Source: Palsa-506 sp050013415 (GTDB lineage: Bacteria; Actinomycetota; Actinomycetes; Streptosporangiales; Streptosporangiaceae). From it: 20,021 nucleotides of DNA. The stretch lies in contig JBEKFH010000041.1 in the NCBI GenBank assembly GCA_050013415.1, positions 1-20,021 on the forward strand, given 5' to 3'. Under the pieces are notes generated by a model. The model was not told the DNA's origin. It made no database searches and saw only the letters and a program-made list of their open reading frames with translations. The number at the start of each line of letters is the position of its first letter. Position 1 is the first letter of the stretch. A program made the position numbers and the translations under genes. This document shows positions 12,488 to 19,699 of this stretch, one piece after another.

Positions 12488-14587
12488 ATGAGCGAGCGGA
12501 CAATGGATGGTTTCATCCTGATCGGGGGGTCCGGATTCGTCGGCAGCGCGATCACCGAGGCACTGCTCACCCTCGGCCGTGACGTCACCGTGGTCGACCG
12601 GCACCCGCCGCCGGAGAAGCTGATGATCAGCGGGGCGCGGTGGATCATGGCCGACGTCCTGACCGACGCGCTCCCGCCGCTGCCGGAGGGCGAGGTGGCG
12701 ATCCTGCTCGGCTCCAGCGAGCCCCGGCCGCGCTGGCACTGGACGCTGCCGGTAAGCAACGCGCTGGCCACCGCCAGGATCCTGCCGGCGCTGGCCGGGC
12801 GCGCGGTGCTCTTGCTGTCGTCGGTGGAGGTCTACGGCAGCGCGCCGCCGCCATTGCGCGAGGACGTCCGTCCCGAGCTGCCATGGACGATCGGGCAGAT
12901 CGACGAGTGGTGCGATGAGGCGGCCTGGATGGCGCGGGAGCCGTGCCCGCCCTGGCGGGCGGCGCCCGCCGGGCGGCGGATGGCGGCCGCCGACCCCACC
13001 GGGCGATGGACCTACGCGATGTCGAAGCTTGCGCAGGAGCGGCTGGTCGAGCGGGCGGTCGATCCGGCATTGCTGACTATCCTGCGGCTCGCCAACGTCT
13101 GCGGGCCCGGCCAGGAGCGCTTTGCCTCCCGGCTCATCCGCAAGGCCCTGGCCGGCTGTCCGCTGCCCGTCACCGCCGCGGCGCGCAGCTTCGTCCCCGT
13201 CAGCGAGGTGGGCCGGATCGTCGCGGCCGGGCTGCCGCGCGGGATCTATAACGTCGGCGGCGAGCCGGTCTCGCTCGTTGCCGTCGCCAGGGAAATCCGC
13301 CAGCTCTGCGGCTCTGCCTCGCCGCTGGTCGCCCGCCAGCCGCCAGCCGACGACAGCTGCGGCATCATCGACACGTCCCGGCTTGCCGCGGCCGGCTATT
13401 CCGTCATGCCCCTCGGCCTGCAGCTCGGCGAGATGGTCAGCGCCCTGCGCACCGAGGGCCGCCCGGTGTTCGAGCCCGCGCTGCCCGTGGTCATCCCGCC
13501 GAGGGCGGTCTTTCCCGATCGGGTGGCCGCCCGGCAGCAGGCAAGCCTGTGGAGCGGCGAGACCAAGCACGGCAACCGCTGGTCGGCGGAACTTCAGGAG
13601 AGGCTCGCGGCCGCGCTCGGCGCCGGCGAGGAGCATGCCGTGCTTGCCGTGACGTCGGGGACTGCGGCCCTGCGGCTGGTCGTCGCGGCGGCGGCGGGGC
13701 CCGCCGCGCCCGGAGCGGTGGCGATCCTGCCGTCGTTCACCTTCCCGGCCACCGCGGAGGTGCTGCTGCAACTCGGCTACCGCCTTCGCTTCGTCGATGT
13801 CGACAAGGGCACCTGGACGCTCGATCCGGAGCTCCTGGGCGCTGAGCTGTCGTCGGGCCAGGCCCGGGTGGTCGTCTGCGTCGACACGTTCGGCAATCCG
13901 TGCGATTACGACGCACTGCGGCGGGTCTGCGGCGACGCGGGGGTACCGCTGGTCGCCGACTCGGCGGCGTCCTTCGGCAGCCGTCATCAGGGCCGTCCCG
14001 TCGCCCTGCAGGCGGACGGCCATGCCTACTCGATGAGCTTCGCCAAGGTCCTGTCGGCCGGGGGCGCTGGCGGCGCGGTCGTGCTCCCGGCCGAGTCCGC
14101 CGCTGCGTTGCGGGACAATCCCGCAGGCTGGCTGCGATCCGAGCTGATGGACGAGCTGCACGCCATCTGCGCGCTTGACCAGCTCGACGTGCTTGAGGAC
14201 CTGGTCCGGCGGCGCAACCGCGTCGCCGGGATCTACCGGCAGGGGCTGCCGTCCGTGCCCGGGCTGGTCACCCAGCAGGTCCGGCCAGGGGACAGGCACT
14301 CCTACGTGCACTGGGTCATGCGGGTCCCTGGTTCTCCTGACTCCCCGGGACGTGATGCTCTGGCGCGCTCGCTGCTGGACTGCGGCGTGCAGACGAGGCC
14401 ATATTTCCGGGCGCTGCACCTGGCCGGCCTGGGCGATGGCGAGCGACTGCCCGTCACGGGGCGGCTGGACGCGGAGGTGCTGGCGCTGCCCATGTCGTCC
14501 GAGCTGACCGAGGAGGACGCCGAGAAGGTCGTCACGGCGGTGCAGCACTGCCTGTCGCGGTCCTGCCAGGTCGTCGGTCGCCGCTGA
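12488..14587 (+). CDS. Fusion of extended SDR sugar dehydrogenase/epimerase and DegT-type PLP aminotransferase
   Basis: The 699-residue protein joins two enzymes. Residues 8-325 form an extended short-chain dehydrogenase/reductase with a Rossmann motif GGSGFVGS (13-20), LLSSVEVYG (109-117) supplying the catalytic Ser, Y176-x3-K180 (YAMSK), and LRLANVCGPG (199-208), all typical of NAD-dependent nucleotide-sugar epimerases and dehydratases. Residues 336-695 form a DegT/DnrJ/EryC1/StrS aminotransferase: SGTAALRL (390-397), PSFTFPATAEVLL (415-427), VADSAASFGS (489-498), and SMSFAKVLSAGGAGG (515-529) with K520 as the expected PLP lysine. The two activities commonly act in sequence: the SDR creates a keto sugar, the aminotransferase aminates it. 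No frameshift or stop separates them, so the fusion is real. The start is ATG 12488 or 12503; no in-frame GTG or TTG lies closer to the upstream stop. Last gene of the cluster. Confidence 0.88.
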   Translation: MSERTMDGFILIGGSGFVGSAITEALLTLGRDVTVVDRHPPPEKLMISGARWIMADVLTDALPPLPEGEVAILLGSSEPRPRWHWTLPVSNALATARILPALAGRAVLLLSSVEVYGSAPPPLREDVRPELPWTIGQIDEWCDEAAWMAREPCPPWRAAPAGRRMAAADPTGRWTYAMSKLAQERLVERAVDPALLTILRLANVCGPGQERFASRLIRKALAGCPLPVTAAARSFVPVSEVGRIVAAGLPRGIYNVGGEPVSLVAVAREIRQLCGSASPLVARQPPADDSCGIIDTSRLAAAGYSVMPLGLQLGEMVSALRTEGRPVFEPALPVVIPPRAVFPDRVAARQQASLWSGETKHGNRWSAELQERLAAALGAGEEHAVLAVTSGTAALRLVVAAAAGPAAPGAVAILPSFTFPATAEVLLQLGYRLRFVDVDKGTWTLDPELLGAELSSGQARVVVCVDTFGNPCDYDALRRVCGDAGVPLVADSAASFGSRHQGRPVALQADGHAYSMSFAKVLSAGGAGGAVVLPAESAAALRDNPAGWLRSELMDELHAICALDQLDVLEDLVRRRNRVAGIYRQGLPSVPGLVTQQVRPGDRHSYVHWVMRVPGSPDSPGRDALARSLLDCGVQTRPYFRALHLAGLGDGERLPVTGRLDAEVLALPMSSELTEEDAEKVVTAVQHCLSRSCQVVGRR

Positions 14588-14655
14588 GCCCGTGGCCTGA
14601 GTCCCGTCGCCTGGCCGTGGCGAAACAGCCGATCGCGCGCCGGGCCGGGACGAGC

Positions 14656-16002
14656 CTAGCCCGCGGGCTCCAGGGCGGGCCGCCGGCGCGCCCGCTCGGG
14701 CGCGGCGCGCGCGAGGTCCCGCTGCGCGGCCCCGATCCCGGCAAGCCGGGCTGCCTGGCTGTCTGCCAGACCCGTGTCCAGATCCGCGTCCAGGTCGGCG
14801 GCCGGCTCGGCAGCCGGGTCCCTGCCGACCGGGCAGGCCATGCAGCGCGGTCCGCCGCGACCGCTGCCGAGCTCGCCGCAGGGCACCGGGATCACCTCGA
14901 TGCCCGCCGCCTCAAGCCGGGCGTTGGTCTCCGCGTTGCGTTCATGGCAGACCACGACGCGTCGGTCGACCGCCAGCGCGTTGCCGCCATCGTCCCACTG
15001 CTGCCGCGGCAGCGTGAGCGGGTCAAGGCCGGTACCGATGACCTTCAGCCGCTCGATTCCCATCGCGCGGGCTGCCGCCTCGAGGAAAGGCTGCAGCCGG
15101 GAGACCGCCATCCCGTCCGGCCGGGGGGTGATGGTGTGCGCGGTGAGCGTGAAGGCAAGTCCCGGGTTCATGACCACGGTGTCGGTGTCGACCACCGTGC
15201 AGACGGTGTCCAGGTGCATGGTGGCCATCGGCGGCCTGATCGGCACCGCGAGCACCGTGTGCGCGAGACCGGCGTCGAACAGGTTCCGGGCCAGCCGCTC
15301 CAGCCCGGCCGCTGTCGTCCGCCCGCCGACCCCGACCGCGATCACGCTCGGCGCGAGCAGCAGCACGTCGCCGCCCTCCAGGTGGTCAAGGTGCTGGCCG
15401 TACAGCCACTTGGTGCCAGCGAACCTGGGGTGGTGACCGTAGATCACCTGGACCAGCGCAGACTCACGGCGCCGCGACGGCCCGGCCATGCTGGTGATCG
15501 CCGCGCGGTCGCCGATCCAGACGCTGGAGTCCCTGCTGAACACCAGGTTGGGCAGCGGCTCGATGACGAAATCATTCCGGTCCAGCAGCTCGAACACCAC
15601 TCCCCGGCCGATCCTGAGCTCGGCCGGGGTCAGGCCCGCGATCATGACCTGGGCCAGCGCCTCGGGATCGAGGTCCTCCAGGTGGCCGCGGATCTGCCCG
15701 GCCAGCTCATCGCCCAGCCCGGCGTCGCCGAGGGCAAGGCCGATCACCTCATCCCTGGCCGGCTGGTACTCCAGGGCGTCCTGCAGCAGTTCCGTAACGT
15801 AGAGCACCTCCACGCCCTGGTCCCTGAGCGCGGCGGCGAAGGCGTCATGCTCCTGCTGGGCGCGGCCCACCCAGGGCAGCGTGTCGAAGAGCAGCCGGTC
15901 CCGGTGCCGGGGGGTGATCCTCGCCAGCTCGAGCCCTGGACGGTGCAGCAGTACCGACCGCAGCCTGCCGACTTCGCTGTCCACGCCGTGGGCATGACTC
16001 AC
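14656..16002 (-). CDS. arcA: Arginine deiminase
   Basis: The 448-residue enzyme should hydrolyse arginine to citrulline and ammonia. Landmarks (numbered from the 16002 start) are FSRD (155-158), HLEGGD (207-212), MHLDT (262-266), DDGGN (337-341) and the catalytic Cys in RGGPRCMACPVG (C387). The GTG at 16002 gives MSHAHGVDSEVGRL, matching the family N terminus, and has AGGGGG four bases upstream; a GTG at 16023 with a similar site would add seven residues. The protein continues about 55 residues past the usual end with an acidic then basic tail (DLDADLDTGLAD, then PERARRRPALE), which is unusual. Neither ornithine transcarbamoylase nor carbamate kinase is in the window, so a complete arginine deiminase energy pathway is not shown; pH or nitrogen roles are possible. 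It lies 98 bases downstream of the anti-sigma gene. Confidence 0.93.
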   Translation of the reverse strand: MSHAHGVDSEVGRLRSVLLHRPGLELARITPRHRDRLLFDTLPWVGRAQQEHDAFAAALRDQGVEVLYVTELLQDALEYQPARDEVIGLALGDAGLGDELAGQIRGHLEDLDPEALAQVMIAGLTPAELRIGRGVVFELLDRNDFVIEPLPNLVFSRDSSVWIGDRAAITSMAGPSRRRESALVQVIYGHHPRFAGTKWLYGQHLDHLEGGDVLLLAPSVIAVGVGGRTTAAGLERLARNLFDAGLAHTVLAVPIRPPMATMHLDTVCTVVDTDTVVMNPGLAFTLTAHTITPRPDGMAVSRLQPFLEAAARAMGIERLKVIGTGLDPLTLPRQQWDDGGNALAVDRRVVVCHERNAETNARLEAAGIEVIPVPCGELGSGRGGPRCMACPVGRDPAAEPAADLDADLDTGLADSQAARLAGIGAAQRDLARAAPERARRRPALEPAG

Positions 16003-16100
16003 GATTCCCCCTGCTGTCCCCACCGTGCCCCCGCGCGGCAGCCCCTATGGGGAGTATTACCGTTTTCCCGGCCGCCTACGCATAACGGCTGGTCATTGGC
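16003..16100 (-). promoter_or_regulatory. Leader region of the arginine deiminase gene
   Basis: This 98-base gap is more A+T-rich than the coding DNA and contains an 11-base palindrome CCCC-TAT-GGGG (16042-16052) and a TAATAC element on the minus strand (about 16055-16060) that could be a -10. The gene may have its own promoter as well as read-through from the anti-sigma gene. Confidence 0.4.
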
Positions 16101-16526
16101 TCACAAAGCCGGTAACTGCCGAAGTCCGGCCGAATCCTTCGCGAGCAGGCAGGGTGCCGGGAGAATCGCCCAGACCGTAGTTCCCGGGCTGTCCGCGCGG
16201 ACCCCCCAGTGATCCGACAGGTGCTCGACGATCTCCAGCCCGCGTCCGCCGAGCGCGGACAGCGGCGGGTGCGCGGCTCGGGGCAGGGTCGGGCTGCCGC
16301 CATCGCTGACCGCGATCTCGACCGACCCGGCCCCGAGTTCCCAGGCGACCTGCAGCCACCGGTCAGGCAGCGGTCGCGCGTGCAGGATCGCATTGCTGAG
16401 CAGTTCGCTGAGCACGAGGGCGGCATCCCCGATCGCGGCCTCGAAGATCCCGGCCGCCAGCAGTTCCGCGGTGATGCGGTGGCGGGCGTCGCCGACACTG
16501 GCGGGCACGCACGGCAGGAGCACCAC
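16101..16526 (-). CDS. RsbW-like anti-sigma regulatory factor (HATPase_c_2)
   Basis: With the start at GTG 16526 the product has 141 residues. It shows the GHKL ATPase boxes: N box ELLSNAILHA (41-50, with E41, N45, H49), G1 box VSDGGSP (73-79) and G2 box LGGRGLEIVEHLSDHWGV (92-109). This is the serine kinase/anti-sigma type (RsbW, SpoIIAB and the many actinobacterial homologues) that phosphorylates STAS antagonists. GGGGGA seven bases before the GTG supports this start; GTG codons at 16541 and 16553 and an ATG at 16589 are in-frame alternatives that would translate the tandem repeat. No partner gene is adjacent; the STAS gene at 6611-7039 is a candidate. It lies upstream of arcA on the same strand. 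Confidence 0.85.
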   Translation of the reverse strand: MVLLPCVPASVGDARHRITAELLAAGIFEAAIGDAALVLSELLSNAILHARPLPDRWLQVAWELGAGSVEIAVSDGGSPTLPRAAHPPLSALGGRGLEIVEHLSDHWGVRADSPGTTVWAILPAPCLLAKDSAGLRQLPAL

Positions 16527-16844
16527 GCTCGATTCCCCCACCTCCCTGGGCACCCGCCGGTCCCTGGGCACCCGCCGCGATGCCCGCATGCGAAGACTCG
16601 CTCTCAGCCAGGATTCCCCGTCCGGCCGTGCCGGAAACCATGCGCCCCTTGAGTCCCTGCCGTCGCGTGCCCTCCGGCCGGGGGGCCCTGGGCCGGTAGC
16701 ATGGGCGGCCCGCAGTCTCGTCCCCGGGCATTCCTGACGCGCCGCGGCTGGCGTCGTCGGGGGGTACTGTTCCCGGCCATGGAGCACCTCATGGTGAGTC
16801 GGTCGAGGCGATCCGCCCGGTACGCGCTGTGACGGGGTGAGCTG
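16527..16844. promoter_or_regulatory. Divergent intergenic region between anti-sigma gene and GT-C gene
   Basis: These 318 bases hold the 18-nt tandem duplication near the anti-sigma start and, on the plus strand, a TACTGT hexamer (16765-16770) that could be a -10, though no good -35 is seen. An ATG at 16779 opens a 17-codon frame ending at 16832, 12 bases before the large membrane protein gene. No other gene is supported. Confidence 0.4.
16543..16577. repeat. 18-nt tandem duplication upstream of the anti-sigma gene
   Basis: TCCCTGGGCACCCGCCG occurs at 16543-16559 and 16561-16577, separated by one base (period 18). It lies just upstream of the probable GTG start, in its leader or extended N-terminal coding region. 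Confidence 0.85.
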
Positions 16845-18875
16845 ATGGATCGAGCAGGCCGCAGCCGGCGTAGCCAGCCGAGGTCCGCCCCGGCCGGGAC
16901 GCTGGATGCGGACGACCCGGTACTACCGGCCGCGGCGGGGGACGGCGGTGACGGCGCGGCCGGGAGCGGCGGCGAGGCGGATGCCCATGCGGCGGGCGGC
17001 GCGCCGGGGCAGGCCCGCGAGGCGGCCGACGGCGACGCCGCGGCGGCCGCGAGCGGCGCCGGCGGCGGGCGGCTTGCGTCCCTGGCCGGCCGACCCGTGG
17101 CACGGCATCTGGCCCTGCTGGCCTGCTACCTGGCCGCCGGGATCGCGCTCACCTGGCCACGGGCCCTGTACCTGCCCAGGGGGCAGTTGCCGGAGAGTAA
17201 CGACGTCGCCAGCTACGTCTGGGACCTGTGGTGGGTGGCGCATCAGATCGTGCACCTGGGCAACCCGTGGTTCACCGCGCAGATGGCAGCGCCGGCCGGG
17301 ATCCAGCTTGGCTTCGACACGACCATGCCGCTCGCCGGGCTCATCATGTCGCCGGTCACGCTGCTGTTCGGCCCCGCGGCCGCGTTTAACCTGCTGACCA
17401 TCGTCATGCCCGGCCTGCTGTGCTACGTCATGTACCGAGCCGCCCGGCTGTGGCTGCCGTCGCAGGCCGGCGCGATCGCGGCCGGCGCATTCTTCGGCCT
17501 GTCCTCGATGCTGGCGGAGCAGGACTGGGCGCACCTCAACATCGCCGCAGGCACCTTGTTCCTGCCGATGACCGTGGAGGCCGCCGTCCGGCTGCGCCGC
17601 CGACCGGGCCGGCGGCAGGCCATCGTTCTCGGGCTGGTCCTGGGTGCCAGCCTCCTGGTCAACCAGGAATCCGCGGTCATGGCCGCGATCCTCGCCGCCC
17701 TGCTGCTCATCCCGTGGCTCGCCCGTCACCCGTCCAGGGTCCGCGCGACCGCGCTGATCCTGGGCGGCGTCATCGCCGTCGTCGTGGCGAGCCCGCAGCT
17801 CATCGCCATGATCCAGCAGGCCACGGCCGGGGGCACTAAAGTCAGCCAGCACCTACTCGCGGTGACCGGCAAGAGCTACGGCGTAGGGCTTGGCGACCTG
17901 TTCGCTCCGGCGCAGCGAGTCGGCTATTACGGCCTGAGCCAGCTGGCGGCTGCGTCTGCCTCGGCCCCGGACCACGGGCCAACCGCCGAGGGCATGCCGA
18001 TGTTCGGCCTGGTACTGACCGTCGTCGCGCTGCTCGGCCTGGCCGTGTCCTGGCGGCGGCGCAGCGCCTGGCAGCTCGCCGCCGTGTGGCTGGGCTGCGC
18101 CTGGCTGGCGCTCGGCGCGACGCTGTACATCATGAAGGTGCAGCATGTCCCGTTCCAGCAGTGGTGGCACGGGGTGCGGGTGTCGCCGGTGATGCCCTAC
18201 ACCTGGGTGATGCGCCTGCCGGTGCTGTCCGCGTTCCGTGAGGCCGACCGGTTCGCCATCCTCGGCCTGGTCGGCGCCGCCCTGCTGGCCGGCGCTGCCG
18301 TGGACTGGCTCCGTTACCACGCCCGGCCGCTGATCGTCGTCGTGGCCGCACTCGGCGTCCTTGAGGCGGGGTCCGCTATCGGCCAGCATGCGGAGACAGG
18401 GATCATACCGGCCGCCTTGCCGGCCCTGGACCGCCCGATCGTCGCCGACCATTCCGGCTCGATCGTGCTCGACGTGCCGTTCGGGCTGCGCGGCGGGATA
18501 CCGGTGTACGGGAAGCCGCTGCAGCCGCCGGCGCTGGTCCTCGCGACCGAAGACGGTCACCCCCGGGCGATCGCCTACACGTCCTGGGTGCCGGCCACGA
18601 CGCGCAATGAGATCGCCGGGCGCCCGTTCTATGCGCAGCTCGTCCGGGCGGAGTCCGGGATTCCGCTTGCGCCGCTGCGGAGCCCGGCAGGGAACCAGGT
18701 GACGCCGGCCGAGCTCGCCGCGGCCCGGCGCGACCTGCGTGGTCTCGGCATCGGCTGGGCGCTGATCTGGACCCGGCATCCGGGAATCCCGCCGGTGGCC
18801 GCCTACCTGAAGGCGGCCGGCTTCCGGTTCGACTACCGGACTGACGGCGCCATCGTGTACCGGTTCATCAGCTAG
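16845..18875 (+). CDS. Large polytopic membrane protein, GT-C/GT39-like glycosyltransferase
   Basis: The 676-residue protein has a disordered Ala/Gly/Asp-rich N terminus (1-80), about a dozen hydrophobic segments (88-510) and a C-terminal extracytoplasmic domain (about 520-676). The first external loop carries SNDVASYVWDLWWVAHQ (118-134), then NPWFTAQMAAPAGIQLG (140-156); this D-x-W-lwW ... NP-f-t ... P-G arrangement is common in actinobacterial GT-C proteins annotated as family 39 or YfhO-like. FREADRFAILGLVGAALLAG before a late helix is another shared feature. It probably transfers a sugar from polyprenyl phosphate to a wall glycan or protein, but the substrate cannot be read from sequence. 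GGGGTGAG shortly before the ATG supports the start. It ends 41 bases from the convergent marR gene. Confidence 0.72.
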   Translation: MDRAGRSRRSQPRSAPAGTLDADDPVLPAAAGDGGDGAAGSGGEADAHAAGGAPGQAREAADGDAAAAASGAGGGRLASLAGRPVARHLALLACYLAAGIALTWPRALYLPRGQLPESNDVASYVWDLWWVAHQIVHLGNPWFTAQMAAPAGIQLGFDTTMPLAGLIMSPVTLLFGPAAAFNLLTIVMPGLLCYVMYRAARLWLPSQAGAIAAGAFFGLSSMLAEQDWAHLNIAAGTLFLPMTVEAAVRLRRRPGRRQAIVLGLVLGASLLVNQESAVMAAILAALLLIPWLARHPSRVRATALILGGVIAVVVASPQLIAMIQQATAGGTKVSQHLLAVTGKSYGVGLGDLFAPAQRVGYYGLSQLAAASASAPDHGPTAEGMPMFGLVLTVVALLGLAVSWRRRSAWQLAAVWLGCAWLALGATLYIMKVQHVPFQQWWHGVRVSPVMPYTWVMRLPVLSAFREADRFAILGLVGAALLAGAAVDWLRYHARPLIVVVAALGVLEAGSAIGQHAETGIIPAALPALDRPIVADHSGSIVLDVPFGLRGGIPVYGKPLQPPALVLATEDGHPRAIAYTSWVPATTRNEIAGRPFYAQLVRAESGIPLAPLRSPAGNQVTPAELAAARRDLRGLGIGWALIWTRHPGIPPVAAYLKAAGFRFDYRTDGAIVYRFIS

Positions 18876-18916
18876 TAAGCCACCCGGCCGCCCATGATCC
18901 GCAGTGAGTGCCTGCC

Positions 18917-19525
18917 TCAGCCGTTACTGTCGCCCGCGGGGGCTGGCCCCATTTCGCCGAGGATGCCCTCTGCGGCCAGGCCGCGCACCAGCCCGCGCAG
19001 GCCGGCCGACAGGCCGGTCCGCTCCTCGGGCGAGAGCGAAGTGAGGATGCGCTCTTGCCGCGAATGCCATGCCTGCCACAGCCGCGCTGCGATGACGCCG
19101 CCCTCCGGCGTCAGGTACAGCCGGACGTAGCGCTGGTTGCCCTCGTCCCTGCCGCGCCTGACCCATCCCTTGCGCTCCAGCCCCGCGGCCAGCCGGCTCA
19201 CCGTGCTCTTCTCCAGTCCCAGCAGGCTGCCCAGCTCGCCCTGCGCGATCCCGCGCGCTGCGACCAGCTCGACCAGCGCCCGCGCCTCGGAAGCGGACAC
19301 CGCCGGGATTCCCGCTTCCGAGTCCCCGTTCGCGGCCTCGTTCGGGGCCTCCGCTGGCCAGCCCTCGCTCTCCGGGCCGTCCGGCGTGACGTGCTGCTCG
19401 CCCCTCCCGGCGCCGTCCGCCTGGCTCCCCGGCCCCGGTCCGCGTGCCGTGACGGACGGGCTTACCAGCCGGAGCAGCTGCGCCAGCAGCCGCTCAAGCT
19501 CTGTATCGTTCAGGGGCTCGCTCAC
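18917..19525 (-). CDS. MarR-family transcriptional regulator with long internal linker
   Basis: From GTG 19525 the product has 202 residues. A short N-terminal helix (LNDTELERLLAQLLRLVSPS, 5-24) is followed by about 50 polar residues (26-75) not found in typical MarR proteins, then a winged helix: SASEARALVELVAARG (78-92), QGELGSLLGLEKSTVSRLAAGLERKGWV (95-122, helix-turn-helix) and the wing RGRDEGNQRYVRLYLT (124-139), then dimerisation helices. A TTG at 19546 is an alternative start, but it lies inside an inverted repeat that is probably this protein's operator, so the GTG is preferred. There is no clear ribosome binding site. It is divergent from the polysaccharide-export permease gene, and two matching inverted repeats lie between them; it likely controls that operon and itself. 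The ligand is unknown. Confidence 0.85.
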   Translation of the reverse strand: MSEPLNDTELERLLAQLLRLVSPSVTARGPGPGSQADGAGRGEQHVTPDGPESEGWPAEAPNEAANGDSEAGIPAVSASEARALVELVAARGIAQGELGSLLGLEKSTVSRLAAGLERKGWVRRGRDEGNQRYVRLYLTPEGGVIAARLWQAWHSRQERILTSLSPEERTGLSAGLRGLVRGLAAEGILGEMGPAPAGDSNG

Positions 19526-19531
19526 ACCATC

Positions 19532-19548
19532 AGTTGTATCGCACAACC
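19532..19548. promoter_or_regulatory. MarR-type operator 1 (AGTTG-N7-CAACC)
   Basis: The inverted repeat GTTGT-ATCGC-ACAAC (19533-19547) overlaps the candidate -35 hexamer of the rightward promoter and lies just upstream of the marR start. Its half-site spacing equals that of operator 2. Confidence 0.7.
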
Positions 19549-19563
19549 AGACGGGGGTACAGT
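19534..19563 (+). promoter_or_regulatory. Candidate promoter of the export operon
   Basis: TTGTAT (19534-19539) and TACAGT (19558-19563) are separated by 18 bases; TACAGT fits TAnnnT. Transcription would start near 19570, directly at a GTG (19571) that opens a short frame ending on the permease start. The -35 lies inside operator 1, so bound regulator would block polymerase. Confidence 0.55.
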
Positions 19564-19570
19564 CGCGGAC

Positions 19571-19699
19571 GTGACAGTTGCTGCATACAACTCGCGGCCA
19601 TGGCCAGCATGCGCGCGGCCAGCCTCCGGCCCCGCGGCGTTGCCAGGCCAGCGCGCGGCCACCGCCGGCCGGCCTGCTCCCTCAGGTGCCGCCGCGTGA
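19571..19699 (+). CDS. Possible leaderless 42-codon leader ORF overlapping the permease start
   Basis: A GTG at 19571 sits seven bases after the candidate -10 hexamer TACAGT and opens a frame beginning VTVAAYNSRPWPACARPASG. It ends at TGA 19697-19699, overlapping the GTG start of the permease in a GTGA tetranucleotide, as expected for coupled translation. The peptide is Ala/Pro/Arg-rich with no recognised motif, so its role may be only to deliver ribosomes to the permease start or it may be a chance frame. Confidence 0.33.
   Translation: MTVAAYNSRPWPACARPASGPAALPGQRAATAGRPAPSGAAA
19576..19592. promoter_or_regulatory. MarR-type operator 2 (AGTTG-N7-CAACT)
   Basis: A perfect five-base inverted repeat with a seven-base spacer, centred 44 bp (about four helical turns) from operator 1. 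It lies just downstream of the predicted transcription start. Confidence 0.65.

Noticed and set aside
14588..14655. Terminator between the fusion gene and arcA
   Set aside because: Only a short palindrome overlapping the arcA 3' end (14658-14669) was found; the gap itself has no convincing stem-loop.
14617..16212. 531-codon plus-strand open frame
   Set aside because: It is the antisense shadow of arginine deiminase, which has all catalytic motifs on the minus strand.
18908..19699. 263-codon plus-strand frame
   Set aside because: Most of it is antisense to the MarR gene. Only its last 43 codons fall outside marR, and these are discussed as a possible leader frame.
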